Shown here: positions 34,168 through 41,260 of the stretch, one piece after another
Layout: the number at the start of each line of letters is the position of its first letter
How positions within the stretch are numbered: position 1 is the stretch's first letter
DNA from: Devosia limi DSM 17137
GTDB taxonomy: Bacteria; Pseudomonadota; Alphaproteobacteria; Rhizobiales; Devosiaceae
Length of the DNA: 64,000 bases
Direction of reading: 5' to 3'
NCBI RefSeq assembly: GCF_900128975.1
Contig: NZ_FQVC01000001.1
Location: 666,628-730,627 of the forward strand
Made by a program: the position numbers and the translations under genes
Notes under the pieces: generated by a model
The model's database searches: none
Told to the model about the DNA's origin: nothing
Seen by the model: only the letters and a program-made list of their open reading frames with translations

Positions 34168-34206
34168 CCGCCGCTGCCCTCGGGCTCGACCCGAGGGCCA
34201 CCCTCC
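34168..34206. repeat. Family C palindromic repeat, copy 2
   Basis: GCCCTCGGG pairs with CCCGAGGGC around CTCGA (34176-34198). Confidence 0.75.
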
Positions 34207-34237
34207 GCCAGCGCCGCCCTGTCCCCAAAAACACGGA

Positions 34238-34266
34238 GTCATTCCCGCGCAGGCGGGAATCCATTC
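34238..34266. repeat. Family A palindromic repeat, single copy
   Basis: GTCATTCCCGCGCAGGCGGG followed by AATCCATTC. Confidence 0.75.
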
Positions 34267-34335
34267 TTTGCCTTGGTGACCGCAGAACTACGCACGACTC
34301 CCACCCCCCGCGCGAACGGCCCCCGTCTCCCCCGC

Positions 34336-35364
34336 CTACTCCCCGCGGCCCGCTCGCGACACCGAGCTGCGCACAATCAACTCCGCCCGCAGCAGCGTTT
34401 CCGGTTGCGTCGATGGCTTCCCCTCGAGCAGTGCCAGCAGCACATTCATTGCCGCTTCGCCGATCTTCAGGCGCGGTTGCTTCATTGTCGTCAGCGCCGG
34501 CGTCACGAAGCTGGCAAACGAAATGTCGTCGAACCCCATGATCGAAAAATCCCGCGGCAATACGTATTGCCGCGTGTTGAGCGCGATGATGACGCCGAGC
34601 GCCGTTGCGTCATTGACGCAGAAGAACGCCGATGGCAGCACGTCGCGCACAAACATATGCTCCGCTGCCGCGCGGCCGCTTTCCGTGGTGCCATCGCCGT
34701 CCAGGATCAGTCGGGGATCGATGCTGATTCCGGCGCCATCCAGCGCCGCACGATAACCCTTCTCCCGCAGCACGTTGACCGCCTTACTGGTCGAGTGCCC
34801 GATAAAGGCAATCCGCTTGTGCCCCTGCGAAATCAGGTGCTCGGTCGCCACGCGGGCGCCCTCGAAATTGTCGACGCCCACATATGGGACATCGCTGTTG
34901 GGCACCGGCTCGTTGACGGCGACGATCGGCGGTAGCCGGGCCTCGCCATGCTGCTGGCCGAAGCCATAGGGCAGGTGCCCGGTGAACAGGATCAGCCCAT
35001 CGGCCTGGTTGGAACTGATGAAGCGCAGATAGTCGGTCTCGCGCGACGGGTCGTTCTGCGTATTGCCGATCAGCACGCCATAGCCGCGCTTGCTGGCCTC
35101 GGTCTCGAGGCCGACCAGGATATTGGAAAAGTTCGGGTCGCCCACATCCGGCGCCAGGATCAGGATCATGTTGCTGCGGCGCATGCGCAGCGACCGGGCC
35201 ATGGCATTGGTGGTGTAGCCGGTCTTGGCGACGGCTTCGGTCACCCTGCGGCGGGTCTCGTCCGCGACCTTGCCGGGCTCGTTGATAGCGCGGCTCACCG
35301 TGGCGATGGATACGCCGGCGATTGCTGCAACGTCCTCGATGGTGGCTAATTTCTGGTGTTGCAC
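34336..35364 (-). CDS. LacI-family sugar-responsive repressor
   Basis: The 342-residue protein has the LacI N-terminal helix-turn-helix TIEDVAAIAGVSIATVSRAI and hinge helix (NAMARSLRMRRSNMI), followed by a periplasmic-binding-protein-like sensor domain with IMGFDDISFASFVTPALTT near the end. It is divergent from a sugar ABC importer, and two LacI-type operators lie in the gap, so it most likely represses that importer until its sugar binds. The sugar cannot be told from sequence. Confidence 0.93.
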   Translation of the reverse strand: MQHQKLATIEDVAAIAGVSIATVSRAINEPGKVADETRRRVTEAVAKTGYTTNAMARSLRMRRSNMILILAPDVGDPNFSNILVGLETEASKRGYGVLIGNTQNDPSRETDYLRFISSNQADGLILFTGHLPYGFGQQHGEARLPPIVAVNEPVPNSDVPYVGVDNFEGARVATEHLISQGHKRIAFIGHSTSKAVNVLREKGYRAALDGAGISIDPRLILDGDGTTESGRAAAEHMFVRDVLPSAFFCVNDATALGVIIALNTRQYVLPRDFSIMGFDDISFASFVTPALTTMKQPRLKIGEAAMNVLLALLEGKPSTQPETLLRAELIVRSSVSRAGRGE

Positions 35365-35474
35365 GCTGCGCTCCGCCCCGCGCGTTCAGGCTGTAACCCA
35401 CGGGCGCTCATGCCTCTAGCAGAAGGCAGGAAAGGCGCCACAGCTTCCGCGCCAAGCTATACACTTTTCCGTCT

Positions 35475-35490
35475 ATGTAAACCTTTACAT
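35475..35490. promoter_or_regulatory. LacI-type operator 1
   Basis: ATGTAAACCTTTACAT has perfect 7-bp arms around CC, and lies between the divergent lacI-type and importer genes. Confidence 0.65.
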
Positions 35491-35495
35491 GATTC

Positions 35496-35511
35496 ATGAA
35501 AACCTTTACAT
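35496..35511. promoter_or_regulatory. LacI-type operator 2
   Basis: ATGAAAACCTTTACAT has one mismatch from operator 1, and its centre is 21 bp away, placing both sites on the same DNA face. Confidence 0.6.
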
Positions 35512-35573
35512 CGGTAGCCACAAGACGAAGAGCCAGCAGCAAGCCGGCCGCGTCGGGGAGGGGACTGAGGATC

Positions 35574-37115
35574 ATGGCCAACGCTGCCGGCGAGACCGCG
35601 CCCGCTATCCTTGCAGCCAACAGGATCAGCAAGTCTTTCGGTGAGATTCCGGTGCTGTTCAGCATCGATTTCGACATCCATCCTGGCGAGGTGCACGCGA
35701 TCATCGGCGAAAATGGCGCCGGCAAATCCACCCTTATCAAGATCCTGTCCGGCCTCGAACAGCCCACCTCCGGCACCATCACCTATGATGGCCAGACCGT
35801 GACGCTGCCGCCCAATGGCGAAGCCGAGGCCATGGGTATCGTCGTCATCCATCAGGAATTGCTGCTCGCCGAACACCTCACGGTGGCTGACTCGATTTTT
35901 CTGGGCCGCGAGCTGACCAGGAACGGCTTCCTGCGGCTGCGCGAAATGCGCGAACAGGCCGCCAAAATCCTCGATACCCTGCATGTCCATGTTGATCCGG
36001 ACGCGCGTATCAATACGCTTTCTGTCGCCGACAAGCAGATGGTCGAAATCGCCAAGGCGATCAGCCGCGATGCCCGCGTCCTCATCATGGACGAGCCGAC
36101 GGCGGTGCTGTCGGTGGCCGAAACCGAGACCTTCTTCGCCCAGATCCGGCGCCTCAGCGCCAAGGGCGTGGCGGTGATTTTCATCTCCCACAAGCTCGAC
36201 GAGATCATGGAACTGGCGGATCGCGTCACCGTGCTGCGCGATGGCCAGCTCATCGCCACCGTCGGCAACCAGGACCTCACTCCCGATTCCATCGCCCAGA
36301 TGATGGTCGGCCGCGAGCTGTCCAATCTCTATCCGCCCAAGCACGAGCCCGATGTCGATGCGCCGTTGCTGTTGTCGGTGACCAATCTCAGCGCCCCTGG
36401 CCTCAAGGAGATTTCCTTCGAGTTGCGCCGGGGCGAAATCCTGGGCTTCGCCGGCCTCATCGGCTCCGGCCGCACCGCCGCCGCCGAAGCCATTGTCGGG
36501 CTCATCCACCGCACGGGTGGCGCCGTTGAGCTCAGGGGCGCGCCGGTCAATTTCACCGAAGTTTCGCAATCGGTGGCGGCCGGGCTCGCCTATATGACCA
36601 AGGATCGCAAGGGAAAGGGGCTGCTGCTCAATGTCGGCCTGCAGCCCAATCTGACCCTGCTCACCCTCGCCAAGCACATGCGCTCTGGGTTTCTCGACGG
36701 CAAGAGCGAGGTCAAGGCGCTCGATCGCGCCGTCCGGCGGTTCGATATTCGTGCCCGCGACGCCTCGGTGCGGGTCGGCCAGCTCTCGGGCGGCAATCAG
36801 CAAAAGCTGATGCTGGGCAAGATGATGGAGAGCGAGCCCGAGATCATCATCATGGACGAGCCGACACGCGGCATCGATGTCGGCACCAAGCAGCAGATCT
36901 ATCACATCATTGCGGCGCTGGCTGCGGAGGGCAAGGCGATCATTCTCATCTCCTCGGAGATGCAGGAAGTGATCGGCCTCAGCCACCGCGTGTTGGTCAT
37001 GCGCGAAGGCCGGATGGCCGGCGTGCTCGAAGGCGCCGAAATCGGGGAGGCACAAATCATGCGGTACGCCGCTGGCATCAAGCAGGGTGGGGACGATGAG
37101 CGTATCAGCGCATGA
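35574..37115 (+). CDS. Sugar ABC transporter ATPase (RbsA/MglA-like, two cassettes)
   Basis: The 513-residue protein has two ATPase domains. The first has Walker A GENGAGKSTL and LIMDEPTAVL. The second lacks a standard Walker A (GLIGSGRTAA) and has LSGGNQQKLMLGK and IIMDEPTRGID, the usual RbsA/MglA layout. It energises import of a monosaccharide. The ATG at 35574 is chosen, since an upstream start at 35496 would lie inside the LacI operator. It overlaps the permease gene by 20 bp. Confidence 0.94.
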   Translation: MANAAGETAPAILAANRISKSFGEIPVLFSIDFDIHPGEVHAIIGENGAGKSTLIKILSGLEQPTSGTITYDGQTVTLPPNGEAEAMGIVVIHQELLLAEHLTVADSIFLGRELTRNGFLRLREMREQAAKILDTLHVHVDPDARINTLSVADKQMVEIAKAISRDARVLIMDEPTAVLSVAETETFFAQIRRLSAKGVAVIFISHKLDEIMELADRVTVLRDGQLIATVGNQDLTPDSIAQMMVGRELSNLYPPKHEPDVDAPLLLSVTNLSAPGLKEISFELRRGEILGFAGLIGSGRTAAAEAIVGLIHRTGGAVELRGAPVNFTEVSQSVAAGLAYMTKDRKGKGLLLNVGLQPNLTLLTLAKHMRSGFLDGKSEVKALDRAVRRFDIRARDASVRVGQLSGGNQQKLMLGKMMESEPEIIIMDEPTRGIDVGTKQQIYHIIAALAAEGKAIILISSEMQEVIGLSHRVLVMREGRMAGVLEGAEIGEAQIMRYAAGIKQGGDDERISA

Positions 37116-38118
37116 AACTGGGAAGCCCGGCAGGAGCTTCCGCATCGACCTCAAGACAGCCGGTCCGCTCGTTGCGCTGATCGCGCTGTGCATCATCGGC
37201 TATTCGCTCAATCCGGCCTTTCTCAGTGAAGGCAACATCGCCAATATCCTGACCCGCTCGGCCTTTATCGGCATCATCGCGGTCGGGGCGACCTTCGTCA
37301 TCACCGCCGGCGGCATCGACCTGTCGGTCGGCTCCATGGCCGCCTTCATTGCCGGCGTCATGATCATCATCATGAACTCGGCGGTCGAAGCCTTCGGCGT
37401 CTCGATCTGGACCGTGCTGCTCGGCTGCGGCTCGTCGCTGATCCTGGGCATTGGCGCCGGCTTCATCAACGGCTTCCTCACCACCAAGGGCAAGATCGAA
37501 GCCTTCATCGTCACGCTGGGCACCATGGGCATCTATCGCTCGCTGGTTACCTATTTCGCCGATGGCGGCACCCTGTCGCTCAATTCCTCGGCCCGTGAAA
37601 TCTACCGCCCGATCTACTACGACAGCATCCTGCGCATCCCCATTCCCGTCTGGGTCTTCATCGCCGTCGCCATCATCGGCTGGGTGCTGATGAACCGCAC
37701 AGCCTTCGGCCGCTATTGCATGGCCATCGGCTCCAACGAGCATGTGGCGCGTTATTCGGCGATCAAGGTCGATCGGGTCAAGACCGCCACCTATATCCTG
37801 CAGGGTCTGTGCGTCTCGCTGGCCACCATCATCTATGTGCCGCGCCTGGGTTCGGCCTCGTCGGCCACCGGCGTGCTCTGGGAGCTGGAAGCTATTGCTG
37901 CGGTGATCATCGGCGGCACCATGCTCAAGGGCGGCTTCGGCCGGGTCGGCGGCACCGTCATCGGCGCGCTGATCCTCACCGCCATCGGCAATATCCTGAA
38001 CCTGACCGAGATCATCTCGAACTATCTCAACGGGGCGGTGCAGGGCGTCATCATCATCGCCGCCGTCTATCTGCAGCGCGGGAGCCTGCGCGCCGGCAAG
38101 CGGAAGGCTGCCGAATAG
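37096..38118 (+). CDS. Sugar ABC transporter permease (RbsC-like)
   Basis: The 340-residue protein has about ten membrane helices and the RbsC landmarks TAGGIDLSVGSMAA and EAIAAVIIGGTMLKGGFG. The ATG at 37096 has GGTGGGG just upstream and is preferred over a GTG at 37087. It overlaps the ATPase gene, so translation is coupled. It forms the inner-membrane channel for the binding protein encoded next. Confidence 0.93.
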   Translation: MSVSAHETGKPGRSFRIDLKTAGPLVALIALCIIGYSLNPAFLSEGNIANILTRSAFIGIIAVGATFVITAGGIDLSVGSMAAFIAGVMIIIMNSAVEAFGVSIWTVLLGCGSSLILGIGAGFINGFLTTKGKIEAFIVTLGTMGIYRSLVTYFADGGTLSLNSSAREIYRPIYYDSILRIPIPVWVFIAVAIIGWVLMNRTAFGRYCMAIGSNEHVARYSAIKVDRVKTATYILQGLCVSLATIIYVPRLGSASSATGVLWELEAIAAVIIGGTMLKGGFGRVGGTVIGALILTAIGNILNLTEIISNYLNGAVQGVIIIAAVYLQRGSLRAGKRKAAE

Positions 38119-38125
38119 GCGAAAT

Positions 38126-38144
38126 GCTGGAGCCCAGCTCCAGC
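38126..38144 (+). terminator. 8-bp hairpin between permease and binding-protein genes
   Basis: GCTGGAGC pairs with GCTCCAGC around CCA. There is no T-run; it may uncouple expression of the binding protein from the upstream genes. Confidence 0.4.
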
Positions 38145-38224
38145 CAGCAAAATTCCACGCCCTCAATGGGCGGGATCACCGGGGCCGGTTACGGCGCCAG
38201 AACGAAGCTAGGGAGGACTAATCT

Positions 38225-39172
38225 ATGACTTTGAAGGCAATCGTAATCGGCCTGATGGCCACCAGCGTCTTGGCCGGTTCGGCCATCGCGCAGGACCAGA
38301 TCAAGATCGGCGTGTCCATTCCCGCCGCGACCCATGGTTTCATGGGCGGGCTGAACTGGCATGCCGCCGAAGCTGAAAAGCGCCTGGAAGCGGCCAATCC
38401 CAATATCGATCTGATCATCGTCACCGCTGATGGTCCGGCCGATCAGGCCAGCGATCTCGAGGATCTGGTTTCGGTCCATGGCATCCAGGCCCTGGTGGTG
38501 CTGCCGTTCGAATCCGAGCCGCTGACCGAGCCGGTCCGCGCCGTCAAGGATTCGGGTGCATTCATCACCGTGGTTGACCGCGGGCTGACCGATCCGTCGA
38601 TTCAGGACGTTTATGTTTCGGGCAACAACACCGAAATGGGCAAGGTTTCGGCGGAGTACATGAAGACGCGTCTGGGCGAAGGCGACAACATCGTCATCCT
38701 GCGCGGCATTCCCACCGTGCTGGATACCGAGCGCTTCGACGCCTTCATGGCCGAAATCGAAGGCTCGGGCATCAACGTGCTCGACAACAAGTTTGCCAAC
38801 TGGAACCGCGATGACGGCTTCGAGGTGATGCAGGACTTCCTGTCGCGCTTCCCCGACATCGATGGCGTCTGGGCCCAGGACGACGATATCACGCTGGGCG
38901 TGGTGGAAGCCGTCAAGGCTGCCGGCCGCGACAAGGAACTGTTCATCGTCGGCGGCGCCGGCATGAAGGAAATCGTCAAGGGTGTGATGGACGGCGACGA
39001 ACTCGTGCCAGTCGACGTGCTCTATCCACCGGCACAGATCGCCACCGCCATGGATGTCACCGTCGCCCACTTCGTCTCCAATGGCCCGGTCCGTGGCAGC
39101 TATATCCTCGGCTCTCCCCTGATCACCCAGGAAAACGCTGCCCAGTTCTACTTCCCGGACAGCCCGTTCTGA
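38225..39172 (+). CDS. Sugar ABC transporter periplasmic binding protein
   Basis: The 315-residue protein has a signal peptide (LKAIVIGLMATSVLAGSAIA, cleaved before QDQIKIG) and a ribose-binding-protein-type two-lobed fold (VTADGPADQASDLEDLV, VDRGLTDPSIQDVYVSG, VWAQDDDITLGVVEAV). It has its own ribosome site GGGAGGA. It comes last in the operon, after ATPase and permease, unlike the more usual first place. The ligand is unknown. Confidence 0.93.
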   Translation: MTLKAIVIGLMATSVLAGSAIAQDQIKIGVSIPAATHGFMGGLNWHAAEAEKRLEAANPNIDLIIVTADGPADQASDLEDLVSVHGIQALVVLPFESEPLTEPVRAVKDSGAFITVVDRGLTDPSIQDVYVSGNNTEMGKVSAEYMKTRLGEGDNIVILRGIPTVLDTERFDAFMAEIEGSGINVLDNKFANWNRDDGFEVMQDFLSRFPDIDGVWAQDDDITLGVVEAVKAAGRDKELFIVGGAGMKEIVKGVMDGDELVPVDVLYPPAQIATAMDVTVAHFVSNGPVRGSYILGSPLITQENAAQFYFPDSPF

Positions 39173-39194
39173 TCTGCCTGCAATCCATCTACGC

Positions 39195-39225
39195 AAAGGG
39201 CGCCCGCCGGGCGCCCTTTGTTTTT
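39195..39225 (+). terminator. Rho-independent terminator of the sugar importer operon
   Basis: AAAGGGCGCCC pairs perfectly with GGGCGCCCTTT around GCC and is followed by GTTTTT. It begins 22 bp after the binding-protein stop. Confidence 0.92.
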
Positions 39226-39247
39226 GACTAAGTCCCTCAGTCGACAC

Positions 39248-39282
39248 CTTCCCCCCTGCGGGGAGGGATCAAGGCTGGGGGT
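39248..39282. repeat. Family B palindromic repeat
   Basis: CTTCCCCCCTGCGGGGAGGG is followed by a GGCTGGGGG tail. Confidence 0.65.
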
Positions 39283-39317
39283 CTTTTCACCAAACGGCAG
39301 CTCCACCACCAATCCAC

Positions 39318-39360
39318 ACCCACCGCGCTGTCCCCGGGCCTGACCCGGGGACCACTCTCG
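39318..39360. repeat. Family C palindromic repeat, copy 3
   Basis: TCCCCGGG pairs with CCCGGGGA around CCTGA (39331-39351). Confidence 0.75.
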
Positions 39361-39428
39361 ACGCCTGCCGCGCTGACAATGTCTCACGGGTTAAGCTCGT
39401 GGGCAGCAAGTGGATGGAAGGCAAAGTC

Positions 39429-39629
39429 CTAAACCGGCTCTGGCGTATACCCGGCCTCACGGATCACACCCGCCGCCTTGTCAGCATCGGCTGCAACCTC
39501 GACCCGGTGCGTCGCCAGGTCCACCGAAACTTCGGCTCCTGGGAATGCCGTGTTCAGCGCCTTGCGCACCGTGCCGACGCAATGGCCGCAGGTCATATCG
39601 TTGACAGTGAATGTCGCCTTGTCGTTCAT
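39429..39629 (-). CDS. copZ: Copper chaperone, heavy-metal-associated domain
   Basis: The 66-residue protein is a single ferredoxin-like metal-binding domain with VNDMTCGHCVGTVRKAL, the Cys-x2-Cys copper site at residues 14 and 17. It resembles CopZ chaperones that carry Cu(I) in the cytoplasm. It follows cueR by 18 bp and is probably in the same transcript. No copA ATPase is seen in the window. Confidence 0.9.
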   Translation of the reverse strand: MNDKATFTVNDMTCGHCVGTVRKALNTAFPGAEVSVDLATHRVEVAADADKAAGVIREAGYTPEPV

Positions 39630-39647
39630 TCCAGTTCTCCGTTCATC

Positions 39648-40064
39648 TCAGTGGCCTTTTCGCGGTTCTGGCGGGCTCAGGCCGGCGAGGTCGTCAAGTA
39701 TGGGGCAGTCCGGCCGGTGGTCGCCGCCGCAGCAATGGGCCAGGTGCTTGAGGGTTTTGACCATCCCCTGCAATTCGGCAATCTTGGTCTCCAGCGCGGC
39801 GATATGGCTGGTGGCAATGTCCTTCACCTCGCCGCTGGCGCGGGCCTTGTCCTGCCACAGACCGAGCAGGGTGGCGGTCTCGTCCACCGAAAATCCCAGG
39901 TTCCGCGCCCGCTTGACGAAGCGCAGTGTGTGCACCTCATCGATGCTGTAGACCCGGTAATTGCTCCCGCTGCGCTGTGGCGCGCGGATCAGGCCGATAG
40001 ATTCGTAATAGCGGATCATCTTGGCCGAAACGCCCGATGCAGTGGAGGCTTCGCCGATATTCAT
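39648..40064 (-). CDS. cueR: MerR-family copper-responsive regulator CueR
   Basis: The 138-residue protein begins MNIGEASTASGVSAKMIRYY, the MerR winged helix. Copper-sensor features are Ser77 at the dimerisation helix and Cys112 and Cys120 in CCGGDHRPDCPIL, as in E. coli CueR. The start at 40064 has GGAGAG upstream; a longer frame exists but is not conserved. A MerR-type promoter upstream reads toward this gene, so it likely activates its own operon. Confidence 0.93.
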   Translation of the reverse strand: MNIGEASTASGVSAKMIRYYESIGLIRAPQRSGSNYRVYSIDEVHTLRFVKRARNLGFSVDETATLLGLWQDKARASGEVKDIATSHIAALETKIAELQGMVKTLKHLAHCCGGDHRPDCPILDDLAGLSPPEPRKGH

Positions 40065-40213
40065 GTCGTCTCTCCTACTCGGTCCAACAAGCTCAAACCC
40101 CGCGACAGCAGCATATTTCTCACCGCGAGATCGCCCGGTTCCAGCATTGTCGGCGAGCTGTTCAGTGCCGATAGGCACAGATAGCTTGGCCCGCTTCGCG
40201 CTGCGTCCATCAT
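40061..40213 (-). CDS. Possible 50-residue leader ORF upstream of cueR
   Basis: An ATG-ATG start with AGAGG five bases upstream opens a 50-codon frame that ends on a TGA overlapping the cueR ATG (ATGA). It lies directly downstream of the CueR-type promoter. The sequence resembles nothing I know, so it may be a real small protein, a translation-coupling leader, or chance. Confidence 0.35.
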   Translation of the reverse strand: MMDAARSGPSYLCLSALNSSPTMLEPGDLAVRNMLLSRGLSLLDRVGETT

Positions 40214-40230
40214 GTTGACCTCTGAGCCTG

Positions 40231-40261
40231 CTTATAAAGGTTCCTGTAATGGGAAGGTCAA
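40231..40261 (-). promoter_or_regulatory. CueR-type promoter with 19-bp spacer
   Basis: On the minus strand, TTGACC (40256-40261) and TATAAG (40231-40236) are 19 bp apart, the distorted spacing typical of MerR activation. The spacer has the partial dyad CCTTCC...GGAACC. It directs transcription into the leader ORF, cueR and copZ. Confidence 0.75.
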
Positions 40262-40380
40262 GGGGTGCTTTCTGGACAGGAATCTGCGACCTTCTGCCGT
40301 GCGGCGCCTTGGCGCTGCGACGTTAGCGCCACTAACCGCCGTGCCGTGACTTGCCTATACCGGTGTTGTCAGGAGCCGCC

Positions 40381-41103
40381 ATGCAGCCCGTCCGCAAAGA
40401 TATTCATTCCTCGGAACTTCCGATCCTCTGCCAGAGCTGTGAGGCCAGGCATCAGGGAATGTGCGGCGCATTGAGCCCGGAACAGCTGGTCAGCCTGTCC
40501 CGCCACACGCGCCGCGTCCATCACGCCGCGGGCGAGGAACTCCTCGCCGATGCGATGCCGATCACCAGTTATGCCAATGTCCTGTCGGGCGTCATCAAGC
40601 TCTCCAAGGTGCTTGAAGACGGTCGCCAGCAGGTTGTCGGCCTGCAATTCGCGCCCGATCTGCTGGGGCGCTTGTTCGCCACCGAAAGCCGCGTCGCGGC
40701 CGAGGCAGCCTCCGATGTGGCGCTCTGCGTGGTTTCCAAGTCGGCGCTGGAGAACATTATCCGCGAGAACCCCGCGCTCGAACACCGCATCATGCTGCAA
40801 ACCCTGCGCGAGCTCGATGAAGCGCGCGAATGGATGGTGACGCTCGGCCGCAAGACTGCCCAGGAAAAGGTCGCCAGCTTCCTTTACCTCATCGCCAGCC
40901 ATATCGATCCGGCCCATGGTGAACCCTGCGCCAATTTCGATCTTCCGCTCAGCCGCAACGATATTGGCGATTTCCTCGGCCTCACCATCGAGACCGTCTC
41001 CCGCCAGATCAGCAAGCTCAAGGCCGATGGCGTCATCGAAATCACCAATTACCGTCACGTCGCCGTCCCCGATCTCGCCCGCCTCCGCATCCGCTGCGGC
41101 TAG
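40381..41103 (+). CDS. fnrN: FNR-type oxygen-sensing regulator (FnrN)
   Basis: The 240-residue protein carries the 4Fe-4S ligands Cys17, Cys20 and Cys28 (LCQSCEARHQGMCGAL) and a central Cys116, the rhizobial FnrN arrangement. The C-terminal helix-turn-helix has the FNR recognition residues Glu, Ser and Arg in GLTIETVSRQISKLK, which read TTGAT half-sites. The ATG at 40381 has AGGAG at good spacing. A matching anaerobox lies before cydA, so FnrN probably induces cytochrome bd when oxygen falls. Confidence 0.94.
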   Translation: MQPVRKDIHSSELPILCQSCEARHQGMCGALSPEQLVSLSRHTRRVHHAAGEELLADAMPITSYANVLSGVIKLSKVLEDGRQQVVGLQFAPDLLGRLFATESRVAAEAASDVALCVVSKSALENIIRENPALEHRIMLQTLRELDEAREWMVTLGRKTAQEKVASFLYLIASHIDPAHGEPCANFDLPLSRNDIGDFLGLTIETVSRQISKLKADGVIEITNYRHVAVPDLARLRIRCG

Positions 41104-41137
41104 GCACTTGCTAGGCGGCGATCTTTGCGCCCCTCAC

Positions 41138-41180
41138 ACCCACCGCGCTGCCCACGGACTTGATCCGTGGGCCACTCTCC
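41138..41180. repeat. Family C palindromic repeat, copy 4
   Basis: GCCCACGGA pairs with TCCGTGGGC around CTTGA (41150-41172), the same stem as copy 1. It lies between the convergent fnrN and cydC and may end both transcripts. Confidence 0.8.
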
Positions 41181-41260
41181 TCCGCACAATCGCGCAACCG
41201 CGCCCCGATCTCCCCCCAAGTCATCTGCCCAATCGTCGCTGCCGAAAGGGTAGGGGCACC

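Larger units (their letters stand above)
33896..34335. other. 440 bp gene-free region with three repeats
   Basis: No gene is supported here. It contains an inverted pair of family A repeats (34003-34107), a family C palindrome (34168-34206) and a single family A copy (34238-34266), with low-complexity CCAGAGCCC runs at the start. Confidence 0.6.

Noticed and set aside
35457..37196. A 579-codon open frame antisense to the sugar ABC ATPase
   Set aside because: The sense strand has Walker and signature motifs. The antisense product shows only the biased composition of a shadow frame.
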